This document shows positions 22,880 to 35,750 of a stretch of DNA of 64,000 bases, piece by piece. Source of the DNA: Hippophae tibetana. Taxonomy: Eukaryota > Streptophyta > Magnoliopsida > Rosales > Elaeagnaceae. The notes under the pieces were generated by a model. That model was not told where the DNA came from and did no database searches. It saw only the letters and a list, made by a program, of their open reading frames with translations. Position 1 is the stretch's first letter; the number at the start of each line of letters is the position of its first letter. The stretch lies in contig CM072801.1 in the NCBI GenBank assembly GCA_037013495.1, positions 29,252,001 to 29,316,000 of the forward strand, written 5' to 3'. The position numbers and the translations under genes are program-made.

Positions 22880-23870
22880 GTTGAGAAAAAACTATTAGCT
22901 TTTTAGGACGAAGACTATGCCAAGGCCTTCGAAGAAATCAAGAAGTAGTTGAGAAACCCTCTTATCTTAGTCAGCCCTCTCCCAGGAAAGAGACACTTTA
23001 TTTATATTTGGATATGGCCCTCATACTTGCAACACTGTGTAGTTAGCTGAAAGAGAAAAGGTTCAATACCTCATCTACTACGTTAGTCAAATATTGGTCG
23101 ATGCCCAAAGTAGATACCCAACTATTGATAAGTTATCCTTCGTCCCCAAAGTTAGTGCACAAAAGCTCAGACATTACTTTGGCTCGCACACAGTCATAAG
23201 ACTTACCTTTCAACCACTTAAAAGTGTTTTGATGGAGCCAGAGGTGACAAGAAGGCTGGCAAAAATTGCCATAGAACTAGGAGAATATGATATTAAATAT
23301 ATGGCTAGAACAACTATCAAGGGGTAAGTAGTAGCCAAGTTTGTGGCCGAATTCAATGAGACACCTAAAGTTATTTGTAATGAGGGGCAGAATGAAATGT
23401 GTGGGCCGGATCAAAAGGATAGGTTAACCCTGAAATTTTTTATGGCAAGTATTTGTTAATGGAGCAATAACCTCAATGGTATTGGGATAAGGGTGGTTAT
23501 AATTGATCACGATAAAAAATGTTTCAAATTTGTAATCACATTTGATTTCTAGGAAACTAATAATGTCATAGAATATAAAGTGTATATTTAAGGCTAGACA
23601 TCAAAGAAACTCTAGGCGAATAAGATCACCTTGCATAGTGATTCTAGACTAGTGATCAACCAGTTCTTAGGGACGTTTGAAGTTAGGGATGGAAAGATGA
23701 AAGGTATATGGAGATATTAAAACGAGAGTGCTCAAAATTTTCCAAGTTTAAGATCAAGAAAATAGCTCAAAATGAGAATGGTCACACTGACGCTTTGGCC
23801 ACACTAGCATCAGGGCAAAAGGCCAACGACGCCTGAGTAGTTTCATTTATGATCTTCATAGGATCATGTT
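22880..23870 (+). pseudogene. Tat RNase H regions
   Basis: After RT come KRHFIYIW-type and VSQILVDAQSRYPTIDKL words (family 'Y-x-S-x2-L-x3-E-x-RY-x3-EKL'), then an open stretch 23,094-23,327 with VIRLTFQPLKSVLMEPEVTRRLAKIAIELGEYDIKY. About 23,440-23,860 shows a second block (VNGAITSMVLG, VINQFLGTFE-like, GHTDALATLA), the archaeal-type RNase H that Tat elements carry. Both are broken by stops. Confidence 0.75.
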
Positions 23871-23929
23871 TAGAATAGGTTGAAAGAGTAGTTGGTTGTA
23901 TTGATGCCACTACCAACCTATGGTTCATC

Positions 23930-25130
23930 CTGATCTACAACTTCCTAGAAAGGGAAGATCTACCTGAGGATCTCAAACTTGCAAAAGAAATCAAGGCCAA
24001 GGTAGGGTGATACATGATTGAAGAAGGTAGGCTAAATAGGAGAATTGCACTTGGACTCGGGCTCTTATTCATAGCCAAAGATGGAGTTGAAAAATTGATG
24101 TTTGAAGCATATGAACGGAAGTATAATTTTCATTTAGATGGAAGGAAGATATCATAATGGACTATAAGGTGGGACTATTATTGGCCAACTATGTTGGAAA
24201 ATTGTATAAAATACACTCAAAAGTGAGATAAGTACCAAAGGTTTTCCCCATTTTCACACACACCTTTAAACACTATGATGGATGTGGTAAGTCCTTGAAC
24301 TTTCTATAAGTGAGAGCTTGATATAGTAAGGCCCTTATCTCTAGCAAAGGGTCGAAATAAGTTTTTAACAGTGGCCACAAATTACTTTTCTAAATGGATT
24401 AAAGTGGAACCTCCGGGAAGAATATGGAAGGAGAGGGTTATTAGATTTTTCTGGAAGTCTATAAGCTATCTGTTCAATTTACCTAAGGATCTTGTTACCA
24501 ATAATGGAAGTAAATTTACAGGGAATAACATCAAGGAGTTTACCACCAAATATAACATCAAAATGTATCACTCAATACCATATTATCCCCAAGCTAATGG
24601 TCAAGCAGAGTCTTCCAACAAAGTGATTATAAACATACTAAAGAAAAGGTTGGAGAGCAAAAAAGGAAGATAAGTTGAGAAGCTACCTAGGGCATTATGG
24701 TCTGTTAGGACTAGCCCTAAGGAAATCACTAATGAGACCCCATTTTCCTTAGTTTATGGCATTGAGGCAATAATACCAACAAAAGTTATGATACCAATTG
24801 TCAAGTTGACCCTAATAGAAAAACATAATAGGGTAAGTAGGATTGTCAAATTAACCCTCAGTGAAGAGAAAAAAGGATGAAGCTTTGAGGAGGATAATTG
24901 AGTAGGAAAGAAAAGTATCAAATTATTACAACAAGGTTATGCATTTCAAAGTGTTTGCCTTGGGTGATTGGGTTCTCAGATGAGTCTTCCCTAATAAGAA
25001 GGAGTGGATGGCTTGTAAAATGAGTGTAAATTGAGAAGGACTATATCAAATAATTGAGACAACTCTATGAGGGGCCTACTTATTAAGAAGAATTGATGGA
25101 ACTGAGGATGACACAAGCTAAAATGCCAAA
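23930..25130 (+). pseudogene. Tat integrase region
   Basis: Pieces of the zinc-finger region (AYERKYNFHLDGRK, YYWPTMLEN, KCDKYQRFSPF in shifting frames) precede an open stretch 24,371-24,673: ATNYFSKWIKVEP, DLVTNNGSKF (the family has DNG; here NNG, so a catalytic Asp is lost) and YYPQANGQAESSNKVI (catalytic Glu kept). It continues past a stop with KEITNETPFSLVYG (C-terminal GPY-side word) and VIPTKVM-like text to about 25,130. The enzyme is dead by both stops and the DNG change. Confidence 0.85.
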
Positions 25131-25249
25131 CACTTAAAGAAATACTAATTTTGATGTATATTAATTTACCACTTTCATATATCATCATTTTATGCATATT
25201 TATGAACTGGCTTCCTTCAACAAATGGTTCTCTATTAGAAGTCCCCTAT

Positions 25250-26090
25250 CATTATATGTCACAGGCTAATCACCTCGATTAAGAACCAGGTAGAGTGCCC
25301 TCGCACTTGAAAATCTCATGATTTGTTCACCTCAGTCCAGAACCAGGTTGGTTCTCTAACAATGAAATGAGAGTTGATCACCTCGGTCAAGAGTCAAGCA
25401 TAGCTCCATTTCCTACTATTATATGTCACTGGTTGATCACTTCGGTTAAGAACTAGATAGAGTTCCTTGGCACTTGCAAATGTCATGAATTGATCACCTC
25501 AGTCAGGAACCAGGTAGAGCTCACTTTTCTACTATTATATGTCATAGGCTGATCACTTCAGTTAGGAACCAAGTAGAGCACCTAGGCACTTATAAATATC
25601 ATGAGTTGATCACCTCGGTCAGGAACTAGGTTGGCACTCTGACGATGAAAGGAAAGTTGAGTACCTCAGTTAGGAACCAGATAGAGTTCCCTTTTTAACT
25701 ATTATATGCCATAGGCTGATCACCTCAGTTAAGAACTAGGTAGAGCTCCCTGGCACTTACAAATATCATGAGTTGATCACCTTAGTTAGGAACCAGGTTG
25801 ACATTATGGCGATGAAAGGAGAGTTGAGCACCTTAGTCAAGAACCATGTAGAACTCCCTCAACTACTATTATATGTTATGGACTTATCACCTTGGTTAAG
25901 AACTAAGTAGAGTGCCTTAGCGCTTGCAAATGTCATGAGTTGATTGCCTCGATCAGAAACCAAGTTGACACAAAGAAGAGATGAACACCTTGGTCAGGAT
26001 CAAGTAGACCTCCCTCTTTAACTATTACATGTCACAGGTTGACCATCTCGGGTAAGAATTAGGTAGCTCCTTGATGCTCGTAGAGTTTGT
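25250..26090 (+). repeat. Tandem array of about 56-bp monomers in a trimeric higher-order unit (about 168 bp)
   Basis: About 15 monomers start with GATCACCTCGGT(C/T)A(G/A)GAACCAGGT or a variant. Three monomer types alternate: one continues to ACTATTATATGTCATAGGCT, one to GCACTTGCAAATGTCATGAG and one to GATGAAAGGAGAGTTGA. The trimer repeats about five times. It lies between integrase and the antisense ORF. Such arrays in the 3' untranslated part are known from Tat/Ogre elements and can seed satellite DNA. Confidence 0.85.
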
Positions 26091-26119
26091 TCCTTAATAA
26101 AGGAGGAGCATGCACATAT

Positions 26120-29100
26120 AAAAATACAATGATAGGGCAAGTCCATTCTATTAATAATATTTTTATTATTTAAACTTACAATCCTTTTAAGAAAAACTTA
26201 TTAATACATAGCTCGACCCCTTAAAAGGTTAAAAAAAATTAGATGCTTAAACACGCAACCAGTGTCTAGGTCATCGATTTCCTCCACCGGGGGCAATAGC
26301 TTGGCCTAAATCTCGATGATTTTCTTTTGTACATTGGCCACCATTTTGGGAGGGACAGACCTCAATGCGAGCACTACATGGTCCAATTCCTTAGTAACCT
26401 TCATCACCTTGAGGAACACCTTATCAGATCGCTACATATAGAAGTTCGCTCAATAGGACTCCCTGTCCATAAAGATAACCATTTTAGTCAAGGTCCTCCT
26501 CTCTTGAGCTTGAATATGGGATAATGATGAGCGAAAACCGACATCGTCGATTCTTGCCAATACTTTGGTTTTAATATTTATAAAACTCTCGCAAGTGCAC
26601 GAATCATTTCGAAGAAAATGATAAGTATACTCCCAAGGTCGATCTAAGGAAGGAATGTATGTGGTTTTTAATTTATTATTCAAACTTTTAAAAACGAAAT
26701 TAAATCCTAAACATCCTGTCACGATAGTTTGGTTTTTGTGTTCCTAATCTAATAACATAAAATAAACATATATACAGATTAATTAAATATAATCTAATAA
26801 CATAAAAATAAACATAGATACAAATTCAATAAATAATTATCTAAAAATAAACATATATACAGATTCAATAAATATTCATGCAAATTTTGTCATTTATATT
26901 AGCGGAGTATTTATGGATATAATAACTAAATTAATTATGCTTGCTCATATTATCTAGGTTATTAAAGATATAAATTGATATTTTATTGATTCTCTCTTTT
27001 TTATATAAATACCACCTTTGGTGGGGTTAGATATTCTTTGTTAACTAAACAAATCAATTAACACCTATGGGTGGGGTTGATAACTAATATGCTTAATTAA
27101 ATTAATTCCTTTTTCTAAGAGATTGAAAATGAACCATTTAAATGCCACCTTTGGTGGGGTTAGACAATTTAAACTTTATTCAAGGTGTCCAAATTAAACT
27201 TAAGAATTTAATTATCCGAGTACTAACTTTCAAGTTTTAAAACCACTATTGAAAACATGTTGTCAATACATTTTCACATAATAATTCTTATAAAAACTTT
27301 TGAAATAGAGTTTCACTCTAACTACCGGGCGATTGTACCAACAAATAAAAGAGTACTACTCTAAATTAGACCGGATAACTAAACCTTAAAATCTAATTTT
27401 CAGGTTTAAGTTTGTAATGAAAAATAATATATTTCTCTCCAACATTCTTAATATAAAATCTTGAATAAAAACAAAATCAATTCATTTTAAAGATTTTTAC
27501 CTATTTAATATTTCGCAAGCATAACAACGTCATTATTGCATCATATTTACTAAACAGCCAGCATAGTTAAATTTAACCACAGACAAGTTGAATATAACAT
27601 GTAAGAATAAAGCATAAAAATAACTGTAAAGAAAATAAAATCCTTACAGAACTTCGACGCTATTCCCGTAGCTGGAAAACCTCCAAGCGGAATTTGCACT
27701 CCCATTTATTGAATCAAAAATCTAAATTATTACAAAAACATTACAAGTTCCTCTCAAAAAGAGAAGAACTCTAAACCTAAGAGAATTGAACTAAAAACTA
27801 AGAGAAAAACTAAGAAAAGCTTAGAAACTAAGAGAGAAACTAAGAAAAACTCAAAAACTAAGAAATGAGAGAAAGAAAGAAGAGAGAAGTGTGTTTTTGA
27901 AGGTGTGATTTGAAGTGAAGGGAAGGGGGGTATTTATAGGTGAGGATGGAGAGAAAAAATGAGTAAAGAAAATGTTAAAAAAATATTAAAAAATGTAAAA
28001 AACGCGTATTGGAATTACTGATGTCATTAATGACGTCAGCATGACGTCACATGGGCGGCTGCACGTGAAAAATGGGGTGAAAACGCGTTGGGCGCGCGGA
28101 GGGGCTGCTGCTGGGCGCTGCGCGCGCTGGGGCTATCGCTGCGCGCAGCTCGGCGCGCGTGAATAGTGCCCGCGCGCTGGGGCGCGCGCGGCTGGGCGCT
28201 GGGCTGCGCGCGCGGCTGGGCTGCGGTGGGCGATTTCCGTCTTTTTGACATTTTTGACCTTTTCGACCCATTTTGTCCAATTTTTCCATGTTTGTTGACC
28301 TTTTCCCATTTATTTATTGATATATTTGTGATGTATTGCTTCAAGTATTCCTCTTTGAGTCTTTAAATTGCGTTTTTAAGCCAAAATTCCTAAAAAATAA
28401 TAAAAATACCCGTGATTCCGAAAAAGACAAATTTATATAAATATATGATAAAACATATAAATATATATATATTTTTAATCAATTAATGTACATAAAATCA
28501 TGGTTATTTTAGTGCTTTTTGAGCACTCATCAGATAATTGCTATTTACAAGAAGCGAGCTCACACTTAGTCTCCTCATAAAGCCTTAGCTTGCCTTCAAG
28601 TTTGAATACCTCAATTTTTATCTCTCTAACCTCGCTCTTAAGCCTACCATTTTCCACTTTCAAAGCTCGAATTGAATGTTTGTTGGCCCGATCAGAATCC
28701 ATAAAGTTTGACAAAAAAAAGATGGAGAAAGAGTTGTCCATTATTTTATTGACTAGATTTAGCAAGTGTTCCTAAACCCTTTTTTATAGAGGATGATGCT
28801 AAGAAAATACTTGTGACACATGTCCCAAAAAATAGGTGGGTAGGTCAAATATCTTAAATACACAAGACAATAATATAAATGTACAGTTATGTAGACAAAT
28901 TGATTTTTCATTAATAAAATTAGAATTACAAAAAGATTGAGCTCATGACCACACGAGTAGAAATGATATAAAGCTCGGAAATTTAAAAAGCATATAGGCC
29001 AGAATACTAAAGGTTATTCTCAAGCCATAAAAATCAATGATCCTCACCCCCATCCTTTGCACCTATTGCCTCGGTCCCATCCTCACTTTCATTAGAGTCC

Positions 29101-31310
29101 GAGCCCTCCTCCTCCCTCCACTCTTGAGATTGTGTAGGCATATATTAAGGAGTGAATGGGATATTTAGAACATGATAATAGTACTCCCCAGGTTTTTCTT
29201 CTTGGCCTCTATTTTAAAGGATTCCATGGCTCATTCATGCCCAATCTCGATGCTCGAGGTGAGCTACTTGGCCATAGAATTAAGCTCGACCTTTGCCTTC
29301 TAGGACTCTTCAATTGTAGCCTTGGCTCTTTACTGGGCCTCCTCAATCTCACCCTCATCTTTTCTTTGAGCCTCTTTGAGCTCAACATGACACTTGGAGT
29401 ATTCATTTAGCTCAATGATGGTTTTATACAATTTTTCCTCTTTATATATGGCTTCGTCTTTCCACTTATTGGCCCTCACCAGCAACGCTGCATATCTGGA
29501 CTTAGTAGATGCATGGACCTATTTTTCTTGTATCAATTCATTCTTTAAACTCCTTGCATTTTGAGCCTTATTAATATCATAAAGCAGCTACAACTGAAAG
29601 AGAAGAAGAAAGGGTGCGAGGTCAAACAAATGTCATGAGGTCAAACTTGTAAAACAATTATTATGAATATAATAGGCAAGGTAGGGTTAACATTCCTAAT
29701 ACATATGGTGATGAATGACAAATTCAGAGCCTATATCCTTAGGAAGATGACTACGTTAATAATCAAGCTATTCTGGAGCCAAGCTTCAATATAGAGCCAC
29801 CACATCCACGTCGATGGTAAGATCATTAACGACACCCTTCTTCTTCCTTGAATCCTGTATGAGGTAGTTAGATTCTTTAGGACTTGAGCTGGGAGGTGGA
29901 GAATAATGTTACCTCTACGAAATGGATAAAGGATCAAAGACATTTAATGGCTCTAGGTTTAGCATAGGCTCATCGATAGTCATTTCCTATTCCTTTTAAA
30001 GGGGAAGGAACGACCTTTCTACCTCGAGGATTTACTCCTCTTCTTACCTTTAGAGGAGTCCTTCCTAGAAATGAGAGGTTTACCCTTTTGGGAGCTCACT
30101 CCTGAAGAAGTGACCTTACCTTGAAGTCAAGACAAGAGCTGGGCAGCAGTGAACTCCATTGTATCTACACAACAAGAATGAGGAGGTGTTATTATTATCA
30201 TAAGGTTGCGTCAATACAAAAAAAAAATCAAGGCTAGTTCACCATGATCATCAACCATCTCAAACCTTCCCTTATAATCTATGGGAGGGTTCTGGAACTT
30301 AGGAGGAGCTCGGGGTTTATGAATAATCCTATGGGATGGCTCCATTTAACCATGCCTCATTAGTTCGCACACAACAAAACGTGGGATATTTAGTAAATAT
30401 TGCCACAAGGTTTTCTCAGAGAGATAGTTTTGGATATCATCCAGCTGTTGCTTCGCATCCAAACTCATGGTCATGATGAAAGAGCTCATATTCCTTATTA
30501 TGATCTTAGTGTCATTCTAAATGCTCCTTATCAACATGACGTCACTAGTAAAGGATTTCTACTAGCCTGAGACATAGAAGAAATTTTCCTTCCAATTCTT
30601 CTCATTCTTAGAGAGGGTCATATTTATACTCATGTCCTCCTTCACAGACATATATACCCTCCTCGGGTTTATTAGTTTTTACTTTAGGACGTAAGCTTCA
30701 TTAAACTTAGGAATCTCTAATTCCTTCCCGAGCTCTTGGCATATCACTATAAGCTAGAGTAGATACCTCCACCTATTAGGAATCAACTGACCCAGCGCGA
30801 GTTGAGTTCAAACCAAAAATATCCTTATGAGAGGGTACATGGGAAACTTCACCCCTAACCATAGAGCCTTCTCATGAAAGATCGTCCACCCAGATGAAGG
30901 TTGGTCATTGTCACAAGCCCCTTCCAGTGGAATCATTATTTGAACTAAGGATGGGATGTTATAGGTTTTCATCAACCTCTCTTCATCCTTGGGTGATAGT
31001 CCACTAGTCTTAATTTTGGTCGACCAACCCTTGGTACGACCTGTAGGTTCCCTATACCCTATTTTCCTCATTTTATTCCTCCATGTCCTAGCCCCTGATA
31101 TTTGAGTATAGGGTCGGTTTAACCTAATTGTTGGAGAAGTCTGAGGGTGAGTGGTAGAGGTATAGGGTTGAAGCAAAGATTGACTTGCCTCGCGAGAAGA
31201 GTTTGTCTTGGAAGACCCCGAGTTGTCATTGATGTTGGGGTATTGGGGGCTTTTCCAAGAGCCAGAGTCCGAAGTCTCTTCTCTGTGCATTGTCTACAAA
31301 AAAGCCACAA
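26120..31310 (-). pseudogene. Antisense coding region of the Tat element, split by a solo LTR
   Basis: Best seen in 31,290-30,808 (160 codons open), which has a Ser/Pro/Thr-rich start and then GWTIFHEKALWLGVKFPMYPLIRIF. This continues past a stop with TQLALGQLIPNRWRYLL, ELEIPKFNEA and NWKENFFYVSG. This matches the plant 'putative gypsy type transposon' domain (PF04195: L-x-LP...F...L-x-L-x-P-x-QL-x-PN-x-W, then F-x-F). A Pro/Ser-rich linker (about 30,200-29,750) and a Glu/Lys-rich coiled coil (about 29,500-29,200) follow. Past about 29,030 a separate coiled-coil piece (28,765-28,541, RALKVENGRLKSEVREIKIE) continues on the far side of the solo LTR at 26,524 and below. Many stops. Antisense ORFs between integrase and the 3' LTR are known in Tat elements; their role is unclear. 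Confidence 0.65.
26525..28532 (-). mobile_element. Solo LTR, Athila-like family, full length
   Basis: 2008 bp in reverse orientation, from TGATGAGCGAAAACC to the complement of TGATGAGTGCTCAAAAAG, with perfect duplication GATAA at 26,520-26,524 and 28,533-28,537. No internal region remains, so it arose by recombination between two LTRs. It keeps the TATA box (complement at about 27,931-27,940), two TGACGTCA motifs (28,031-28,038 and 28,042-28,049) and the GC-rich minisatellite-like block (28,085-28,235). About 26,730-26,875 holds a roughly threefold repeat of an AAAATAAACATA(T/G)ATACAGATTCAATAAAT-like unit absent from the other copies. The 80-102-codon frames here are GC-rich shadows. Confidence 0.95.
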
Positions 31311-31749
31311 AACATAAAAAAGAAGGTAAGGTACGAGAATAAGAGATTACCTAGGGTCGGGTTTGAGAATAAAGGGAAGTGATTATTTAAAACCGATCAG
31401 AAAAGAAAGTATAAAAGTGTTAGACTCGTGAGGCTTGAAGTCTACAAACCCGAGCAAACAAGGATATTCTAAGCTGAATTCTTACCACCAAACTAAAAAC
31501 CTTTTAATGACTCGAGCTGATACACATAGTGTTTTCTCTCTAACTTTTTGTCTAATGTGCAGGAAATGATGAAAAAACTTAGCCTAAGCACCTACTCACA
31601 TAGAGACACGTATTTTTCTCTCTCCAATCAACTGGTATGTATTTATTAAAAGAGCTTAAGGTTTCAGATTTGTTACTTGAGTTTTATTCTTCCACCTTAG
31701 CTCTAAGCTCGAGCTAAAAGAGTCAAGAGACTTGATGTTTGGAAACATG

Positions 31750-34590
31750 GACTCCCTAAGAGATCCATACATCCAAGCAATTGTATTAACTAGAGTGTCT
31801 CTCACTATAAATCAGATTAATCCTAAAAATAACTTTATTTTGGATATAGTAGAATTGAGATATTTTTAAAAAAACTTTTAAATAAAATGAAAGTTTGAAA
31901 TTTTCTACAAGATTATATTGTTTATTTTTGAAATATAAATAAAATAAGTTTTGAACTTTTAAGAAGAGGAAAACACATATAAAAAAATAGATTGAAAGAT
32001 GTCTAGCAAGAACTGTTAAAAGAAAAGTTTCTATAATACTTATAATTTTTTATTTTACATGATCTCAATTAATTTAGAAAAAATCGAGATTATTAAAGAA
32101 TTCTAATATGTTGGTTTAGTCGCTTTAGAAATCCAAGGCTTATTTCTTAGATAATAAAATTATTATATATTATTATTTAATAATATATAAATTGATATTT
32201 TCACAATAAGTATTCATTAACTTTTTTCAATAAAATGTAATATTTATAATTAAATAAGCAATTCATGCATTATTTTGATAGCAATTAAAAATTATATTGT
32301 AATAATATACTATCTTAATAATATTTACCTAAATGATAATTTAAAATTAAAATCTTCTTAAATTTTTATTTTAATAAATTATTTATTTTTAAAAATATAA
32401 AAAAAGTGGTATAAAAATTAGAGACTATTAAACCGAAGCCTTTATAACCTCCTCATCCGCATAAAATACTAACCGCCCCCTGACTAACCATATTAAGGAA
32501 ATAACACTTCACTCTTAAAAATAGGAACTAAGCATTCAACTGAATGTAACAAAATAATTAGTGGTCCCATGTACCCAGCGTAGCCACGTGAAAGGTTGAG
32601 TCGGTATTCAACTCTAGTTAATATTTTATCTAAAATTTATTAATTTTTAATCTATATAAATTATATTTTTATTTTATTTTTAGTAAAATTTTAAAAAAAT
32701 ACACTTAAATTTCATTTTATTTTAATAATTTTTATACTTTAATCACAATAATTTTAGATTTGTGTATACTTTAATAATTTTAAGCAAATTTTGATAATTT
32801 TAATTTACATTTTTTTCTAATTTTTTAAGATAGTAAGATTTATTTTAATTTAACTTAAGTTTAGCAACAAAAAAAGTTCTAAAAAATTAAAATTGATAAG
32901 AAATTAATAAAGCATACAAAATATAAAGGTAAATCATGAAAGGAATATTCACTAAAAAAAAAATTTATAACTTTTTTCTTAAAAATATATGTACATATCC
33001 CATTTCAACTCAACCGTCAATTATTCAAATCTTTTTTCTTAATCTTTGGTTTAAGAAGAAAATTCAAGAGTAATTGGTTCTCTAGCTATTACATAATATG
33101 AAGATTCTTTTGCAGTGTATATTTTAATTAATTTTCTAAAATAATAATAAATAGGGAATCGAATAATAAAAAAACTTGAGCATATTTTCATAACAATGTG
33201 GTCCTAAAATATAAAAATCCTACCAATTAATTAATTAAATCTTCGATGTTTTCTCGAAATGAACTATAAAGGTAGGTAGTGATTTTTAATTTCAACATGA
33301 ACATATCACATGTCTAGAAAATGATATATTAATTTACTCATATTAATAGAAAAAGAAAAAGAAATTGATCAGAGTATTAAAAAAAAAAAAAGGAAAAAAA
33401 AAATTGATGATAGTTTGATAGCGAAAGAGGAGCACAACCGCAAATGAAAGGTCCATGACACGAGAGGCTATTTGTTTTGTCTTTCTATTTAAAATAAAAT
33501 AATATAAAAGAACTGTAAAAAAGTTATTTCTTTGTTTTGATATTTGTCTTATAGCGTCGCATGCACATGGAAGACCACGTATTAGCTTTTGGCTTCTTTT
33601 CCATCTCTTATCTTTTTAATAACGAAAAGGCTACATTATATATATTTCATATTTTATACTTTAACTTTATTTCTTATTTTTTTCATACAATTTAATCTCT
33701 CTTCTTTTACACTTTGATCTTTTTACTGTTTTATAATTAAAGTTTAATTTAAAATTTAAAATTATATCATCAAATTTATCAAATTACATAAAAGAAAAAG
33801 TAAGAAAACTAAAGTTAAAAAATTAAAAAATAAAGAGATAAAATCATTTAAAAAATAATAAGGAAGCCAAAATTTAGAATAATGAATTAGGAAATTAACA
33901 TTCGTGTAGTTTAACATACAAGGAAAATGCCGAGTAAAAATTCTCGAGCTTTTTTTTTACCCCTAGTTAATGTGTAATTTTCTATCTTATTTTTTATAGG
34001 ATAAACAGTAACTTATTCATTAACTCGATTAGTTTCAAACTTATCCTCGTCAATTCCAAGTTGTTCAAATTTAAGCTTATCGAAAAGAAGTTAAAAATAT
34101 ATATGCCTGAATTGTGGTTCACGTAATCAAGATTAACTTTTTGATTCAAATATATAATACGTTTTTTATATTCTTAATTTCACCAAATTTATGGTTTATA
34201 TAGTGATTTACATCAAAATAAATAATTTTTTCCAACTCATGCGTTAGAATTATATTAAATACAATTTAATATAAAAACTTGATTGAGATTTTAGAGATAA
34301 AATAATATTTTATTTAAAATAAAAATTCTTTTTTAAAATAATTACACTACTTACACACATAATTAGAACTTGAATCTACAAAGTTTTAACAAAAATTAAT
34401 TCACTATATTAAGTTATAAGAATATATAATCAACAAGTTGTCAAAGTTAATTATAACTAACTTTCATGTCATCATGTCATCGTGTTACTCTATGTAAGTC
34501 TTACATAATACATACTCACATTGGTAAGACTTATTATAAAAAATAAAAAACAATACAAACAATATTGAATTACACTAAATATCTCCCATA
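31750..34590. other. AT-rich intergenic DNA, no gene seen
   Basis: Mostly A/T runs with no frame above 60 codons and no transposon protein words. The first part (to about 31,850) is probably the tail of the Tat element. About 32,440-32,600 and 33,420-33,600 are less AT-rich but carry no recognisable feature. Promoter or non-coding RNA content cannot be judged by eye. Confidence 0.5.
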
Positions 34591-34599
34591 AATTCACGG

Positions 34600-35371
34600 T
34601 GATAGAAGCATTATTTGTTTAAATCTTTCAAAAATAAATTTGTCTCGTGACAAAAGGTTGGTGAGGATATCAACTAATTGATCTTCTCATGGTGTGTACC
34701 TAACATCCAAACTACCTACCACTACTTGTTCCCATAGGAAATGAAAATCAAACCCCACATATTTCCTTTGTATATGTATGATTGGATTAGATGCTAAGTG
34801 TTTGGTAAATGTTGTCACAAAACAATATATGAGTGTAAGCTATTGCCACTTTCAACTCAAACAAAAGTGATTGAAGTCAAATCACCTCGGTTGATGCTAG
34901 AGCTAATGCTCTATATTCTACCTCAATAGAGGACCTTGTCATTATTTTCTATTAAATAGTACTCTAGGATACCAAACTATCACTAAAGTAAATCTCATAA
35001 CCTCTGATACTTCTTATATCATAATGGCAACATCCCATCCTGAATTTGAAAAATCCACTAGTCTTAATGCATCGAACTTTTACAAGCATACTCCATGTGT
35101 AGTTGTTCCTTTTAAATGTCTCAACGCTCTTTTAACTACCTTCATATGCACATAAGTGGACTTGTGAAGAAACTAACATAACCTATTGACTAAATAGGCA
35201 ATCTCAAGTCTAGTCATCACATAATATTCAAGTGCTTCTACAATACTTATATACATTGTAGGATCAATGAGTGGTGTTTTTGTGAATTTGTGTAGTTGGA
35301 TAAAATTGAAGAAGAAGCCATTTGTGTCTTCAAAAGTTTTGAAGTCTCTAAACATTCTTTTTTTAACAAAT

Positions 35372-35406
<35 letters not shown>

Positions 35407-35750
35407 AGAAAAGTGTAACCCTTCTTCAATTCTTTTGATCTCAACACCAAGTAACTCAACGTTCCTAAATCTTAAGAGAAAACTTTATATTAATAAGAAC
35501 AATTACATCAATTAAGTAAAGAGATTCATTGCCAATAACCAATGCATCATTGACATAGATAAATAAAATAGTGGTTCTAGTAGATGTAAAAGAAGCAAAT
35601 AAGGAACAATTAGTCTTTGAACTAGCAAAACCCAACTTTACTAAGTTGAGTAAGATTTTGAAACAAAGTTGAGTAAGATCTAGGTATCTTTTTCAAACCA
35701 TAAATAATCTTAGTAAGTTTTGATGAATGTCTAAAAAGCATTAAATATTA
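34600..35750 (-). pseudogene. Second Ty1/copia remnant: RT end and RNase H
   Basis: Minus-strand translation, read right to left, gives YGLKKIPRSYS, TILFIYVNDALVIGN (the YVDD box, here YVND), LLGVEIKRIEEGLHFSQ, an AT microsatellite, DLLKKE, TRLEIAYLVNRLCQFLHK and VKRALRHLKGT, then RNase H words (RLVDFSNSGWD, SNPIIHIQRKYVGFDFHF) and LVDILTNLLSRDKF. This is the usual order for copia RT to RNase H. Many stops and the lost catalytic Asp show long decay. No LTRs were found. It differs in sequence from the copia element at 3.3-8.7 kb. Confidence 0.85.
35375..35402. repeat. (AT)n microsatellite inside the copia remnant
   Basis: About 14 AT units interrupt the RT frame between the LHFSQ and DLLKKE words. 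It arose after the element died. Confidence 0.9.

Larger units (their letters stand above)
18900..31750 (+). mobile_element. Decayed Ty3/gypsy element, Tat lineage, with tandem repeats and antisense ORF
   Basis: The order on the plus strand is gag, protease, RT, RNase H, integrase, which is Ty3/gypsy order. The protein words (ILGRLWIHKMKA, DQLVDASA, AYVDDMVVKS, HPQANGQ-type integrase) are those of the plant Tat/Ogre clade. An about 840-bp tandem array and a coding region on the opposite strand follow integrase, both known features of Tat elements. Two Athila-like solo LTRs (19,596-20,710 and 26,525-28,532) sit inside it. Without them the body is about 9.7 kb. Every coding block has stops and frameshifts. 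LTRs, primer site and target duplication were not identified, so the ends are approximate. Confidence 0.85.

Noticed and set aside
25250..26090. CRISPR-like look of regularly spaced repeats
   Set aside because: The monomers are directly adjoining, with no unique spacers and no cas genes. This is a eukaryotic retrotransposon minisatellite.
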